64,000 bases of DNA, taken from positions 11,174,602 to 11,238,601 of the forward strand of contig OZ020257.1 in assembly GCA_963971285.1 (NCBI GenBank). The letters run 5' to 3'. Below the pieces are notes generated by a model. That model was given only the letters and a program-made list of their open reading frames with translations, was not told where the DNA came from and searched no databases. Both the position numbers and the translations under genes were made by a program. Source of the DNA: Astropecten irregularis (lineage: Eukaryota; Echinodermata; Asteroidea; Paxillosida; Astropectinidae). Shown here piece after piece: positions 23,800 through 33,420 of the stretch. Positions within the stretch are counted from its first letter, which is position 1, and every line of letters starts with the position of its first letter.

Positions 23800-24063
23800 A
23801 ACATCTTAAGAAAACATAGGCTTAAGTGGTTTGGTCATGTGCAACGCATGGGCAATGAGAGAACACCCAAACTGCTAAACCTATGGAAACCAACTCATGG
23901 GAAGCGCAGACGTGGTCGGCCTAAAACTACATGGAGAGATGTCATTCAGAGAGATCTCTCACTCCTAGACACTGGGTGGGGAGTTGATGACGCAGAAGTG
24001 GCAGCTCAAGACCGGTCTATTGTGAAGTTTTCAAGTCAGGCAGCAAGTGCAGATAATGCATGA
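23800..24063 (+). pseudogene. LINE reverse-transcriptase ORF, C-terminal remnant
   Basis: After an in-frame stop just upstream, the frame reads LRKHRLKWFGHVQRMG, then GKRRRGRPKTTWRDVIQRDL and AEVAAQDRS. This order (R-W-GHV-RM, K-RRGRP-TW, A-DR) is the signature of the extreme C-terminus of endonuclease/reverse-transcriptase proteins of non-LTR retrotransposons (Jockey/CR1-like clades). Only about 87 codons remain; the endonuclease, RT core and 5' end are absent, as usual for 5'-truncated LINE copies. After AQDRS the family normally has a W-x-x-x-V ending; here the text drifts (VKFSSQAASADNA) before the stop. Poly(A) or a target duplication was not clear. It is non-functional. Confidence 0.85.
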
Positions 24064-24393
24064 AGCTTTCCAGTTAGTTTAGATATTGGAAGAATAAACA
24101 CTAGATGGGAAACGCGTGCGCGCCTACCATTACTTGTGCAGAACACGTACTTGCTACTCATGGACGCGCTAAAAGGTCACGTGAATGAGGCGACGCGCAA
24201 TGGTAAAATGGAATAAACAATATCAAAATTAGCAGATTAACCTTTACCAATCACGAATCATTCATTTAAGGAAAACATTCATTGAATCCATTCATCAAAT
24301 GGGAGAATTTGGAATCATACTACAGCCAGCTTGAGAGTATATGTGTACACTTTATGGTTTTCCAATCCATGCTGGCATGAAATGGATGACGCC
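24064..24393. other. No recognisable feature
   Basis: AT-rich sequence after the LINE remnant. It could include its 3' UTR, which I cannot delimit. Confidence 0.35.
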
Positions 24394-24757
24394 AATAAGC
24401 CATTTGCGAGATAAATCTGAATAGTATCTGGTACGCAGACTTCTTTCATTGCATAGAAACACTCCAGTTTGAATTTCCCAGACTAAAGACGTTTGCTATA
24501 TCACATGATTCGGGGAAAGTTTTTGCTTAGTTACATAACAGACGTCTTGCACCAATGCGCTGTTCATAATGGATAATAATGGCACAAAGGAACCGGACAA
24601 CTCCAGAGATGGGTATCACTATGCAAAAGCTTGCCCCGAATCATGTGCCATAGCAACAGAGTTTTTAGTCTGGGAAATTCAAACTGGGGTGTTTATGTGC
24701 AATGAAAGAAGTCCGCGTACCAAAAACTATTCAGATTTAACACGCAAATGGCTTATT
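24394..24757. mobile_element. Large fold-back element, 364 bp
   Basis: The left arm runs AATAAGCCATTTGCG...GACTTCTTTCATTGCA...CATGATTCGGGG. The right arm repeats it reversed, ending CGCAAATGGCTTATT. The arms are about 165 bp with roughly one difference in ten. The right end touches a half family P palindrome. Confidence 0.85.
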
Positions 24758-24846
24758 GTGAGCATGCGCGCGTTGTTTTGCGCTTGCGTACTCGTGCATG
24801 AGCGTGCGCTGTTGACTTGAAGACCGATTCTCCAAAGTCTCCCATT
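24758..24846. mobile_element. Family P palindrome, right half
   Basis: GCATGCGCGCGTTGTTTTGC to CCAAAGTCTCCCATTG equals the right half of the complete copy at 25705. The left half is missing and the fold-back at 24394-24757 takes its place. Confidence 0.8.
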
Positions 24847-25500
24847 GTCTTAATACACACAGTCCATTTAACCTGTAAAAAAATCCATCGAAATGTGTAT
24901 CTACTTTTCTGAGAAATCAAGAAATAGCAGTTTATTATGCTCCGTTTAATTTATATAACTACAATCTGCTGAAGCAGCTGTTTTGCCTTTCAAATTGCAG
25001 TTTTCAGGAAAAGGACAGCATTTCAGCAGGCGATATTTCACACGCTGTAATAGCTTTAGTATGACATTTATGAACAGTATACTCTTTCAGACCGAGACTA
25101 AACAGTTATATGCATGGTCAAATCCTATATACAATCTACCTTTAAAGATGAATTATTGCATATCAGTCCATTGCATTCTGCATGCAATATCTCAAACCAA
25201 CAACCTTTGGATCAAGATATCAGCAAGGAAATAGATTCAGAAAGTCATTTTTTTTATCATCAGGCAAAGTCAACGTCTCATGGCATGCAATTTATTACAA
25301 ACACATTTCCTCTAATTCTCTCACTCGTCGCTGTTGCTTGGCTAATATAGTATTTGAGCGTTATTACACAGGCCGTCAACGAGCACCAACTCATGCGTAT
25401 AAACACGGGCCAGTGGAAATCCTCCCCCACTTGGGTGGGCTAAAAATTGTTTTTTGAAAAGCACCCACGGGGTTGCGGTGAGTGTATAACGCACGGGTGA
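24847..25500. other. No supported gene
   Basis: AT-rich with three overlapping plus frames (24983-25457) lacking motifs. Confidence 0.35.
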
Positions 25501-25653
25501 CCGCGTGCAGCTGCAGTATCTGACGTCCTCCGCGAAATCAACTCGATATGCGACAATGATGACGCGCAGATAGATGTTGCAATGAAAATACTCAAATTAA
25601 TAACCGATGAAGGATTGTTACCTGAACCCAATACTGAAGCACTACTGGTATAG
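25501..25653 (+). other. Short coding-like open segment, unknown
   Basis: Between an in-frame TGA and TAG the plus strand reads 50 codons with helical text such as SDVLREINSICDNDDAQIDV and ILKLITDEGLLPEPNTEALL. The composition is unusually protein-like for this window. The only nearby acceptors (GCGTGCAG, CTGCAG) lack a pyrimidine tract, and there is no start codon at the beginning. It may be a pseudogene piece or chance. Confidence 0.2.
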
Positions 25654-25704
25654 CTAATAAGTTAAATATGCACACAAATCTAAGGAGGCACCGATGATGG
25701 GGAT

Positions 25705-25852
25705 CAATGGGAGACTTTGGAGAACCGGTCTTGATCAAGTCAACAGCGCACGCGCACGAAATTGTGACCATGCGCGCGTTGTTTTGCGCCTGCGCTGTTG
25801 TGCGTGCGAGTGCGCGGTTGACTTGAACACCGGTTCTCCAAAGTCTCCCATT
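25705..25852. mobile_element. Family P palindromic MITE, complete, 148 bp
   Basis: CAATGGGAGACTTTGGAGAA opens and its near-exact mirror TTCTCCAAAGTCTCCCATT closes. The arms carry CAAGTCAACAGCGCACGCGC, and the centre alternates GCGC/TGCG. It serves as reference for the interrupted copies at 101 and 24758. Confidence 0.88.
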
Positions 25853-25889
25853 ACTTATATAAGTTTGTCATTCATAACAATTTAAAACC

Positions 25890-26005
25890 CTCTCTCCTGA
25901 GGATGGCCAGTGTACACTGTCCGAAACGTCGGGTTCTTTAGTCATCGGTTCTTATCAGAACCACACCTTTTCAAAATTTTAGAGCGTTTCATATGGTATC
26001 TCCCA
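25890..26005. mobile_element. Family J fold-back, half copy
   Basis: GAGGATGGCCAGTGTACACT, CCGAAACGTCGGG and CATCGGTTCTTATCAGAACC correspond to one arm of the element at 12399-12735. The other arm is absent. Confidence 0.6.
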
Positions 26006-26067
26006 AATTAGCACTCGTCTCCACGAAGTAAACTTTATATATACATTATATAAGTCTATATCAATTC

Positions 26068-26247
26068 TTGGTGGTGTCCTAAATAGTCAAATTATATTTG
26101 TTCGGTTGGCAGTCAGAAACCATGAAACCACGCACACACCGCCATACCCCAAGGAACATTTCATCGATACACGCAGCAATGCTGCAACCTGAGAACGGTA
26201 CATGGGGATCACTCAAAGAAGATGCGGCTATTTTGGGACACCACCAA
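26068..26247 (-). mobile_element. Family X MITE, complete, 180 bp
   Basis: TTGGTGGTGTCC at the left and GGGACACCACCAA at the right. The inner text TTGGCAGTCAGAAACCATG is the reverse of the X copy at 58.8 kb. The right end lies 3 bp before a tRNA-like SINE head. Confidence 0.75.
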
Positions 26248-26250
26248 AGT

Positions 26251-26396
26251 AGGGCTGGACGGCTCAGTTGGTAGAGCACCAGTACGGTATTCAGGAGGTC
26301 GCCGGTTCGAATCCCACTCCAGTCAATTTTTCTGTGTTTCCTTTTCAATGACTTTAAATTAAGTCAGTTCCGCTTGTGGTTATTTGATGATATACT
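26251..26396 (+). mobile_element. tRNA-derived SINE
   Basis: AGGGCTGGACGGCTCAGTTGG is followed by the A-box-like GGCTCAGTTGGTAGAGC and a B box GGTTCGAATCC. The acceptor arms GGCTGGA/TCCAGTC still pair, but the T stem does not, so this is a SINE head and not a working tRNA gene. Its body (TTTTCAATGACTTTAAATTA, GTGGTTATTTGATGAT) recurs at 44479-44545. A second head is at 58924. Confidence 0.7.
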
Positions 26397-27220
26397 TGCT
26401 ATATTTTGGGAGGGGGCTGGCTGGTTCCCTTGGCAATTTTAATATCGTGTTGTATGATTCAATGGCGAGACCCAAATACAGATGGGTATATCTGATGGTA
26501 AAAGAGGGTAGCTACTTTGTTAAATTCAGAGCCAAGTCATGCATTGATTCAATACCCAGTGTTCAGACTAGTTGCTTTCCTCGCAGCCCTTAATCTATTT
26601 TTCAGTTACGATCTGTTAACACACACTTAAACACATTGACATTAGATACTGTGCTGCAAACATACCTGCAAATCAGTCCGCTGCCACTCCAATCACCGGC
26701 AATGCTTCAGAGTCAGTCTCGCAAGCAGATACGGGACTAGGTGTTTGCACATCAGTGGAGGCCAGCTTGAATGGAAACGTGCCAGAGTTATATTCATGCA
26801 GCCTTGATGAGGAGAAGAAGAAGAGTAACCTGGTGTTAGTTTGATTGCATCATCATCTCCTTATACCCTATACATGATATCTCACGTGTCAGCAACACTT
26901 AATACACCAGTCGGTGCGTGCGCAATGAATGGTCTATCTCGGCCACACAGAATGAATGTTGTTTTGGCAACGTCACTCCCTATACTATACCGCTCTGGGG
27001 GAATATTTGACTGACTAGTTGTTATAATACACGTCGGCATGTCTAAACTATCTCCACAATTGCTTTGACATGCTTGTTCTTTTATCAAAACACCGTGTAC
27101 TGATGTTATTACTCCAGTCCCCGTTCAGTTCAGTTCAATGGATTACAGAGCTTTTTGCAACGTCACAGCTCGAGTTTTTGGCCAAGATGCATGGGGGAAA
27201 CTATGGAGAGCCATCAAAGC
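26397..27220. other. No supported gene
   Basis: Short open frames only. The sequence is unrelated to the element that follows. Confidence 0.4.
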
Positions 27221-27256
27221 CGGGCATATGGCGTGCAAAGTTAACATTTAATCGGG

Positions 27257-27547
27257 AATAGAGATATCTCTATTAACAATAGAGATATCTCTATTAACAA
27301 TAGAGATATCTCTATTAGAAATAGAGATATCTCTATTAAGAATAGAGATATCTCTATTAAGAATAGAGATATCTCTATTTCTAATAGAGATATCTCTATT
27401 AGCAATAGAGATATCTCTATTAGCAATAGAGATATCTCTATTAGCAATAGAGATATCTCTATTAGCAATAGAGATATCTCTATTAGTAATAGAGATATCT
27501 CTATTAACAATAGAGATATCTCTATTAACAATAGAGATATCTCTATT
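27257..27547. repeat. Array of 14 perfect 18-bp palindromes (21-bp period)
   Basis: Every unit is AATAGAGATATCTCTATT; the 13 spacers are 3 nt each (AAC, AGA, AAG, TCT, AGC or AGT). The length fits 14 units exactly. A single further unit stands at 27564-27581. The frames reading NRDISIV or LLIEISL are translations of this array, not proteins. Confidence 0.95.
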
Positions 27548-27581
27548 GTGTACTTCCGGTTTTAATAGAGATATCTCTATT

Positions 27582-27954
27582 AATGTTTCCGGTCGGAGTG
27601 GTCGTTGTAACGTCACGCACAAAGTTTCAGTGAGCCAGGGGGCACGCGCATCATATCCCATCATGCATCAAGTCATTTTATTATGTTCGTTATTACATGT
27701 ATTATGCCCAGGCACTTTCAATTAATTTATAATGGCTGGATTAAGGACCGTTTTGGAACGTCGCATACATAGCGAAATTCGCCAGATTAGGCGACATCTC
27801 GACAGACTGGTACCATAAAAAGATACATAAACTTCCCAGCGTAAACAACTGCGGGAGTACAGTATTAAGACGCGACTTGAAACCCCTCAAGATGATAGAA
27901 ATTTAAACAAAACAAAACGTAGAGGGCGACCTGCTGACGTCGAAAGCTGATTAT
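27582..27954 (+). other. Interior of the palindrome-array element, possible coding remnant
   Basis: A 28-codon frame from ATG at 27732 reads MAGLRTVLERRIHSEIRQIR and ends LDRLVP. A second frame at about 27840-27949 reads KTRLETPQDD and KTKRRGRPADVES, with an AT-hook-like RRGRP. Basic, DNA-binding-like text would suit a transposase fragment, but both pieces are short, in different frames, and unrecognised. Confidence 0.3.
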
Positions 27955-28353
27955 AATAGAGATATCTCTATTGCGAAATAGAGATATCTCTATTGTGCAA
28001 TAGAGATATCTCTATTGCGAAATAGAGATATCTCTATTAACAATAGAGATATCTCTATTAGCAATAGAGATATCTCTATTAGCAATAGAGATATCTCTAT
28101 TAGCAATAGAGATATCTCTATTAATAATAGAGATATCTCTATTAGAAATAGAGATATCTCTATTGTTAATAGAGATATCTCTATTAATAATAGAGATATC
28201 TCTATTAGAAATAGAGATATCTCTATTACTAATAGAGATATCTCTATTAACAATAGAGATATCTCTATTAATAATAGAGATATCTCTATTAACAATAGAG
28301 ATATCTCTATTAACAATAGAGATATCTCTATTATTAATAGAGATATCTCTATT
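27955..28353. repeat. Array of 19 perfect 18-bp palindromes
   Basis: Same unit as the left array. The first three spacers are 4 nt (GCGA, GTGC, GCGA) and the other fifteen are 3 nt, which accounts for the length exactly. The spacers vary freely while the units do not. Confidence 0.95.
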
Positions 28354-28385
28354 TCGGGATTAAATGTTAACTTGGCACGTCTTGT

Positions 28386-28445
28386 AATAGAGATATCTCT
28401 ATTGTTAATAGAGATATCTCTATTGTTAATAGAGATATCTCTATT
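28386..28445. repeat. Three further palindrome units next to the right end
   Basis: Separated from the main right array by 32 bp that copy the element terminus (GGGATTAAATGTTAACTTGG). The units are spaced by GTT twice. Confidence 0.95.
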
Positions 28446-28481
28446 CCCGATTAAATGTTAACTTTGCACGCCATACGGGCA

Positions 28482-28782
28482 CAATAACCACAATTTGTAC
28501 ACAACGTTTCATAAACATTGAAAGATATTGCTGGATGTAATGGTAACAACACAAGAAATGATAGTGTGTATTTTGAACAGCTATGGAAAGCTTGTGAAAA
28601 TCCTGAAAAGAGTCGAAAAGACGACATGGTTTGCAACATTTGGCCGCCTATCCAACCACGTGCCAATGTTTGTTAGTTAAAGAAAGGTCTATAATACATT
28701 AATATCTGAAACTTGTATATCTTTACTTCGAACAAAAGCCTTAAACTGCAGTGACTTTCCACAGTTGATGCATCACAACATA
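28482..28782. other. No recognisable feature
   Basis: About 300 bp between two elements, without shared repeats. Confidence 0.4.
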
Positions 28783-29030
28783 GGGGTTTACGAAACGGAA
28801 GCTCATGCTCAATCACAGGCTCGGGCTCCATATCGTGATTCCATTCTAAAATAACAGGTATCAAAATAAAGGCTTTTTGCTACGGTTTGGAACTAGATTC
28901 TCTGGGTCGGGTATGAAAAGGAAAACAGAGCTTCAGCTTCAACGAAAAACCCACAACCTATATTTTCAGCATTATGGATGACAGAGCCGAAGCCCGAGCC
29001 TGAGCTTAAGCCTCCGTTTCGTAAACACCC
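28783..29030. mobile_element. Family N MITE, unexpanded copy
   Basis: GGGGTTTACGAAACGGAAGC opens and CTCCGTTTCGTAAACACCC closes. Just inside the ends are a few GAGCCT/GGCTC units. The interior (TTCTCTGGGTCGGGTATGAA, TTCAGCTTCAACG) matches the copy at 55301. Confidence 0.82.
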
Positions 29031-29033
29031 ATA

Positions 29034-29256
29034 GGCACTTCACGAAATGGGGCTTGAGGCTAGGCTTGGCACTTGTTTTTCTACTGCCATTTTGTGTCCT
29101 AAATGAAAAGAAGCGTTTGAGATACATGGCTAAGCTGGAACCTTTCCTCATCATCACCATGTGGCAAAATCGCTTCGTTTCATTATTTGGGCTTCAAATG
29201 GCGGTAGTGAAATAAGTCTCGAGCCTAGCCTCAAGCCTAGTTTCGTAAAGGCCCTC
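29034..29256. mobile_element. Family O MITE with TTCACGAAATGGGG / AGTTTCGTAAAGGCCC ends
   Basis: The arms run CTTGAGGCTAGGCTTGGCAC and CCGAGCC-like text mirrored as TCGAGCCTAGCCTCAAGCC. They continue through CTACTGCCATTTTG / AAATGGCGGTAG. It sits 3 bp from the family N copy and has a similar CGTAAA terminus, so the two may be related. Confidence 0.7.
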
Positions 29257-30047
29257 AGTATACGTGCCGCTGGTGAGTTGTTTAATTAACTGCCATATCT
29301 ATGTGATATGCTGTACTTGTATTTTATTCCATTGAGAAGTATGAAATAAATGTTTCTCTGAATACTGAATATTGATTGTGTATAAGGCTTGGTAACCATA
29401 CGAATATATCCACGCGTGCTACACAATGCTAACGAGTAGCCTACATTGGGACTTGCCTGCAGTCTTTATAATTTGCCCCATATTGTCAGAGGCCCTGTCT
29501 GATTAAAAAATACAACGTATTCACATTGGCGGCACGTGTCAGCTCATGACAATGACATCATTCTGACGCCGTATTGATTTATGCTATTGTTACAATAATA
29601 ATTGCTACCCTAATTGACAGTAATATTCCCTTTTTATTCAAATGTAATGTTTGGATTTACTGACCCAAATTATTTCTATAGCTCTGAAAATACAATCTGT
29701 CTGTTTGAGCTGACTCACTAGAATAACAATGACGTACTATAATTATTTATAAATATTAACATCTGTTGCGGTAATCTCATGTACCAAGGCAATATTTTAT
29801 CTGAAAGGTTTCATGCCCTTATTCTGTTGGGATGAAGTCTGCATGAAACTCACTAGACCAGTTCTTATCTAAGGGAATATCATAATTCTGGTAGGTAAAG
29901 GCCACATAACAGCAAACAGCATAAGATTAATCTGATAAAGCAACAGTGTCAGATATTATAATAATTTCCGCTCATTCCGCACTTCCACTCCCAAGGACAT
30001 AGTAAAAACCACTTTGCCTAACATTTATGGCCGATGATGGGTCTTAC
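29257..30047. other. No supported gene
   Basis: AT-rich sequence without shared repeats or splice-flanked open frames. Confidence 0.4.
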
Positions 30048-30407
30048 TTAAAGGTAGTACCATACTTTGGTAATTCACCGAAACAGAAATGTTCACAGAT
30101 TTACCTATAACTTACAGGATATAAATATGGTGGTGGTAGAAACATACCGTTACAATTTCCCCCCCTGAAATGGTGTATTTATCAAGAAATTAGCAAAACA
30201 ACGACCGAAAATCGTTTTGATCTTTAAAAAGATCAAACATAAAAGAGAAAAGACTTAAGACATACTGTGGCCGTTTTCACTGTTTTTTTTTCAAAGAGTG
30301 GGCACCGTATGGAACTGAGATTTTCACAGTGATTACTACAATGTATCGTCCTTGATATTTTTGCCCATGAATTATTGACAAAAACCAAAGTATGATACTA
30401 CCTTTAA
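30048..30407 (-). mobile_element. Family B MITE, full length
   Basis: TTAAAGGTAGTACCATACTT to AGTATGATACTACCTTTAA. The GATCTTTAAAAAGATC centre is intact. Confidence 0.9.
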
Positions 30408-30469
30408 GATATCGAGAGAGGTAAAATTACTCTCTACAACAGTTGCATGGTTGATTTTCCATCTTCCCA

Positions 30470-30765
30470 ATAATTACAAATGGGGTATTAGAGAGACACG
30501 TTAGCATCTAAAAGTGTGCATTAGGGAGACATCGGGACATACGGAGACTTTTCGATGTCTCCCTTAGGTATACCAGCTACCTTTTAAAGACATATTTTTG
30601 TTGTCTATATTTTAATAGAAGACAGAGAATGCTCTCAATATGAACATAATGTCAATTTCAAGGTCATTGGTTTGGAGGATGTTTAGAGATAGGTAAGTAA
30701 AGTTTGTGCACGACCCTATGGGAAAGTCCCATCCTCGGTTATAACAATGACGCTTAATTATTACA
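30470..30765 (+). repeat. Family G repeat
   Basis: AATTACAAATGGGGTATTAG, GGGAGACATCGGGACATACG and GATGTCTCCCTTAGG, then TTGGTTTGGAGGATGTTTAG and GTGCACGACCCTATGGG. The order and spacing equal 36110-36395. No inverted ends were found, so the type is open. Confidence 0.75.
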
Positions 30766-30799
30766 ATTTATAAAAACAAACAACAAGCAAGATTCTCAC

Positions 30800-30867
30800 C
30801 TTGAAAAAGGTGAAAGCTTTCATCTCCAACAGTACTGTAGTCCTGAAATGTCGCACCAATGGCGAAC
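30800..30867 (-). CDS. Candidate 68-nt internal exon, unknown protein
   Basis: On the minus strand TTCTCTCTTTTTCGTTGTCA then CTTTGTACAG makes a strong branch/pyrimidine/acceptor context, and the segment ends CAAG before GTGAGAAT, a consensus donor. One frame is open for 22 codons with one spare base at each end (FAIGATFQDYSTVGDESFHL...). A second frame is open too (SPLVRHFRTTVLLEMKAF). I do not recognise either. The paired splice signals are the best in the window. If real, it belongs to a minus-strand gene whose other exons lie in introns filled with MITEs. Chance is possible at this length. Confidence 0.3.
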
Positions 30868-32366
30868 CTGTACAAAGTGACAACGAAAAAGAGAGAAGCA
30901 TCCCCATAAAATGTATTCATGACTCCATTCTGATGACAACAGGTTATACAAAGAAAACAACAAAACGATATGTAGAACCGTTTCGAGGGGCTGAAGACAA
31001 TGACGATACTTTGGCTTAATGGACCTATTATTAAAGCTCATTCAAAAGGGTGTGTGAACACATCTTAATATGTGCCAATGTTCATACATATAACGCCAGC
31101 ATACTCACAGCAGTCAGAAAAGATCTTACGATTTCTTGGCGAAGTAGACAAGGCGCCAAACGGCCAACGTCAGTTGAAACCTCTCCAGAAACCCTGGACC
31201 CTCCTTCCAAGCTTCACACACTGTAGTCAGAAATGTGGAAATAATAATAACAGCATGCAGATGGATACTTCAGATGAAACATTTCATGCAACTTGATACA
31301 CGGGCATGCTCACTAAGTCATGCTTTTCCCGTGCAGCAACTCCCCGGCGGTGACTCCAGCTTGTCAGTAATTTGACGCGTGCTTCGCGCCAACTTTTATA
31401 AGCCAAATTGTGAAGACTCTAATGAGCTCATTGACCCTCGGGGCGGTCTATTGATGAAAACATGGTTTTGATTCATTAATTCTTGGATCTCATATCTAAC
31501 TTTGTTTCCCGTTGTGACGGGATGCAAATCAAAAACGTAATAAGGCAATTAGCTGCAGTGGCAATGGAATATTCCTTCCATGCCTGCATCTACCTCCGTT
31601 TCGTGCTCATTAAAAACAAACTAGTGGGCGGAAAAACATATTTTCTTTGAGATGAAAATGTCATGTCCCCCGCTATTCCTTGATGACTCTCTTTCATTTT
31701 ATTTCCTACCTAATCATGCCACTACTAGACGCACATCATTAGTTACATGCTGAGCAAAAGTTACAAACACAAAACAAAAATTTCGTAGAAGTACGAAATT
31801 ACTGTATCTCCAAGGTAAACCATTTATTACATTTTAATATCCTCTGAAACAGTGGTGCTTTCGACAAGTAAACAAGTGTTTGAAGTCAAGTAGTCTTACT
31901 AACTAACTTACTAACTTGATTTAAACCTCTTCCCTATAACCTATGAAGTAAGTGAGTCACTGATGATATTTTGGTGGGCTTTTGCTCTAGATGATGAATT
32001 TTTACATCGACTTCTATATCAATTGTCGTTGCAAGGGACGCAATGCAGGTCGTAATGTAGATTTATTTATGTAAAAGGCTCACGTTGACATAGATTCAGG
32101 AAATAGATCCCACACTGCTTATATCGCGCTGATGTAGCATACAGGCACTTTAGTACAATGTGTGTGGTTTGTGTCTTCCATCAATTGAATCTGACAATAT
32201 GAGGGGCGTTTTCCCTCATGAGGTGATAAACTGTATGACTAATTGTTGTAGAAAACATAAAAATCAATGAAAAGATGCTGCATGCCTATATCAGGAACCT
32301 TAAATGCGGACATTTTCCAATGGAATGCATTTGGGGTCTGTATTTGGGGCGTGTGCTTTATTCTGG
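30868..32366. other. 1.5 kb without a supported gene
   Basis: Plus frames at 30801-31019 and 31072-31296 have mixed composition but no motif or splice support. No shared repeats. Confidence 0.35.
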
Positions 32367-32662
32367 TTAAAGGTATAACATGCATGTTTGGTAAAGGTCA
32401 CAGAACAGCACTCAGACTTTGTCTGATCCAATATGTGCTTGAAATAACACCTGTGAAAATTTGAGCTCATTTGAGTTTTGATTTTACCACGGGAAACTGT
32501 TTTCCGTCTTTTTACTCATTTCTGGATAAATACACCATTTCGGGCGGAAATATGTTGACTGTATGGTCTACCAGCACCATCTTCATACACTGAAAGTTTT
32601 ATGTAAATCTGTGAACATTTTCATTTCGGTATGTAACTAATCCTGTACTTTATCTTTAAAGG
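32367..32662 (-). mobile_element. Family C MITE, shortened
   Basis: TTAAAGGTATAACATGCATG to CTAATCCTGTACTTTATC. The CGCTATTTTCT block is missing. Its last TTTAAA is also the first of the D element that follows. Confidence 0.8.
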
Positions 32663-33002
32663 TTTACTATAATCAAATTTTGGTTATAGGGTGCTTATGT
32701 AAGTGCCTAATTTTGACCAAAAAGTTAAATCAGTACATGTATGCCCAGCCCCCAACAGTCCCCCTTGGAACCGATCCACACTAGAATAGCGTGTGACGTC
32801 ACCTACATAATTAGTATAGGTTCGCACCACAGTATACTGCGTGGCGTACTGCATGTGACGTAAGCAAGGCGTCGCGAAGAGTGGTGCTAAAATATGGGTC
32901 TAAAAGCCCCTTTTTCAATAAAAGGTGTTTTTTTTGCACAAACAATGATAGACAGGTTGAGTTTGATAACAATACAGATGTATTTAACAGCAATCCTTTA
33001 AG
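32655..33002 (-). mobile_element. Family D MITE, shortened copy
   Basis: TTTAAAGGTTTACTATAATC to CAGCAATCCTTTAA. It contains GATCCACACTAGAATAGCG and TGACGTCA at 32794-32801. Nearly 90 bp shorter than the other two copies. Confidence 0.82.
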
Positions 33003-33420
33003 TCAAGTCAGAGAGAGTTAGTTCGGCTTGATCATTTTCTTCATCGTGGCTTTGCAACATCCATGGTCTCGGTCGCGATTGCCGAGGATTGGCTTCTTGG
33101 ACACCAAAATGTCTTGGAACCTTTGAACCACACGTCTTCACACTGTAAATCATGAACGTCAAGTACATACAAGTTACCCTTGGCTTGCTGCAAACACCAC
33201 GATCGTTATCTAGCGAGACGCACTCTAAAAACACAACATAGCTGGCGGCTGGCTCCCCCGTCTGGGACCGGAAGTCGCTGGTAAACTTGCCTCCACCCTG
33301 CGGACTTGGGGTAATTTTTTCCAATCATCAGCTAGATTAGGATCTGCTGATTTGGATCTGAGGCAATGATAGTCACACCGTGCACCCTGGTTCATGCCCG
33401 CAAGAGTGTAATTCGACAAG
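33003..33420 (-). other. GC-richer coding-like block, unknown
   Basis: Two long minus frames overlap here. One reads CICGCDLSNYTLAGMNQGAR followed by CDYHCLRSKSADP. The other reads GGGKFTSDFRSQTGEPAASY, VVFLECVSLDNDRGVCSKPR and ends HDEENDQAELTLSDLT. A possible exon for the second runs from an acceptor after CCAAGTCCGCAG to a donor at AAGG/GTAACT. The cysteine spacing loosely recalls small extracellular domains, but I cannot name one. It could be a decayed gene segment or an uncharacterised exon pair. Confidence 0.25.

Larger units (their letters stand above)
27227..28475. mobile_element. DNA transposon-like element with palindrome-array ends, 1249 bp
   Basis: TATGGCGTGCAAAGTTAACA at the left end is exactly mirrored at the right (TGTTAACTTTGCACGCCATA), and pairing continues through AACATTTAATCGGGAATAG. 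CGGGCA lies on both sides (27221-27226, 28476-28481), a perfect 6-bp target duplication. Immediately inside each end is an array of one perfect 18-bp palindrome, AATAGAGATATCTCTATT, so the inverted repeats are effectively hundreds of bases long. About 370 bp of other sequence lie between. The superfamily is unknown to me; 6-bp duplications and TA-starting ends recall IS3EU or Dada, from memory only. No transposase remains, so it would have depended on one elsewhere. Confidence 0.85.

Noticed and set aside
26251-26325. Functional tRNA gene
   Set aside because: Acceptor and D arms pair but the T stem does not, and the same head recurs at 58921 with an insertion; SINE head.
27241-28461. Long frames of NRDISIV / LLIEISL repeats as a repeat protein, or the array as CRISPR
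   Set aside because: The frames are translations of a 21-bp palindromic array open on both strands. Spacers of 3 nt rule out CRISPR.
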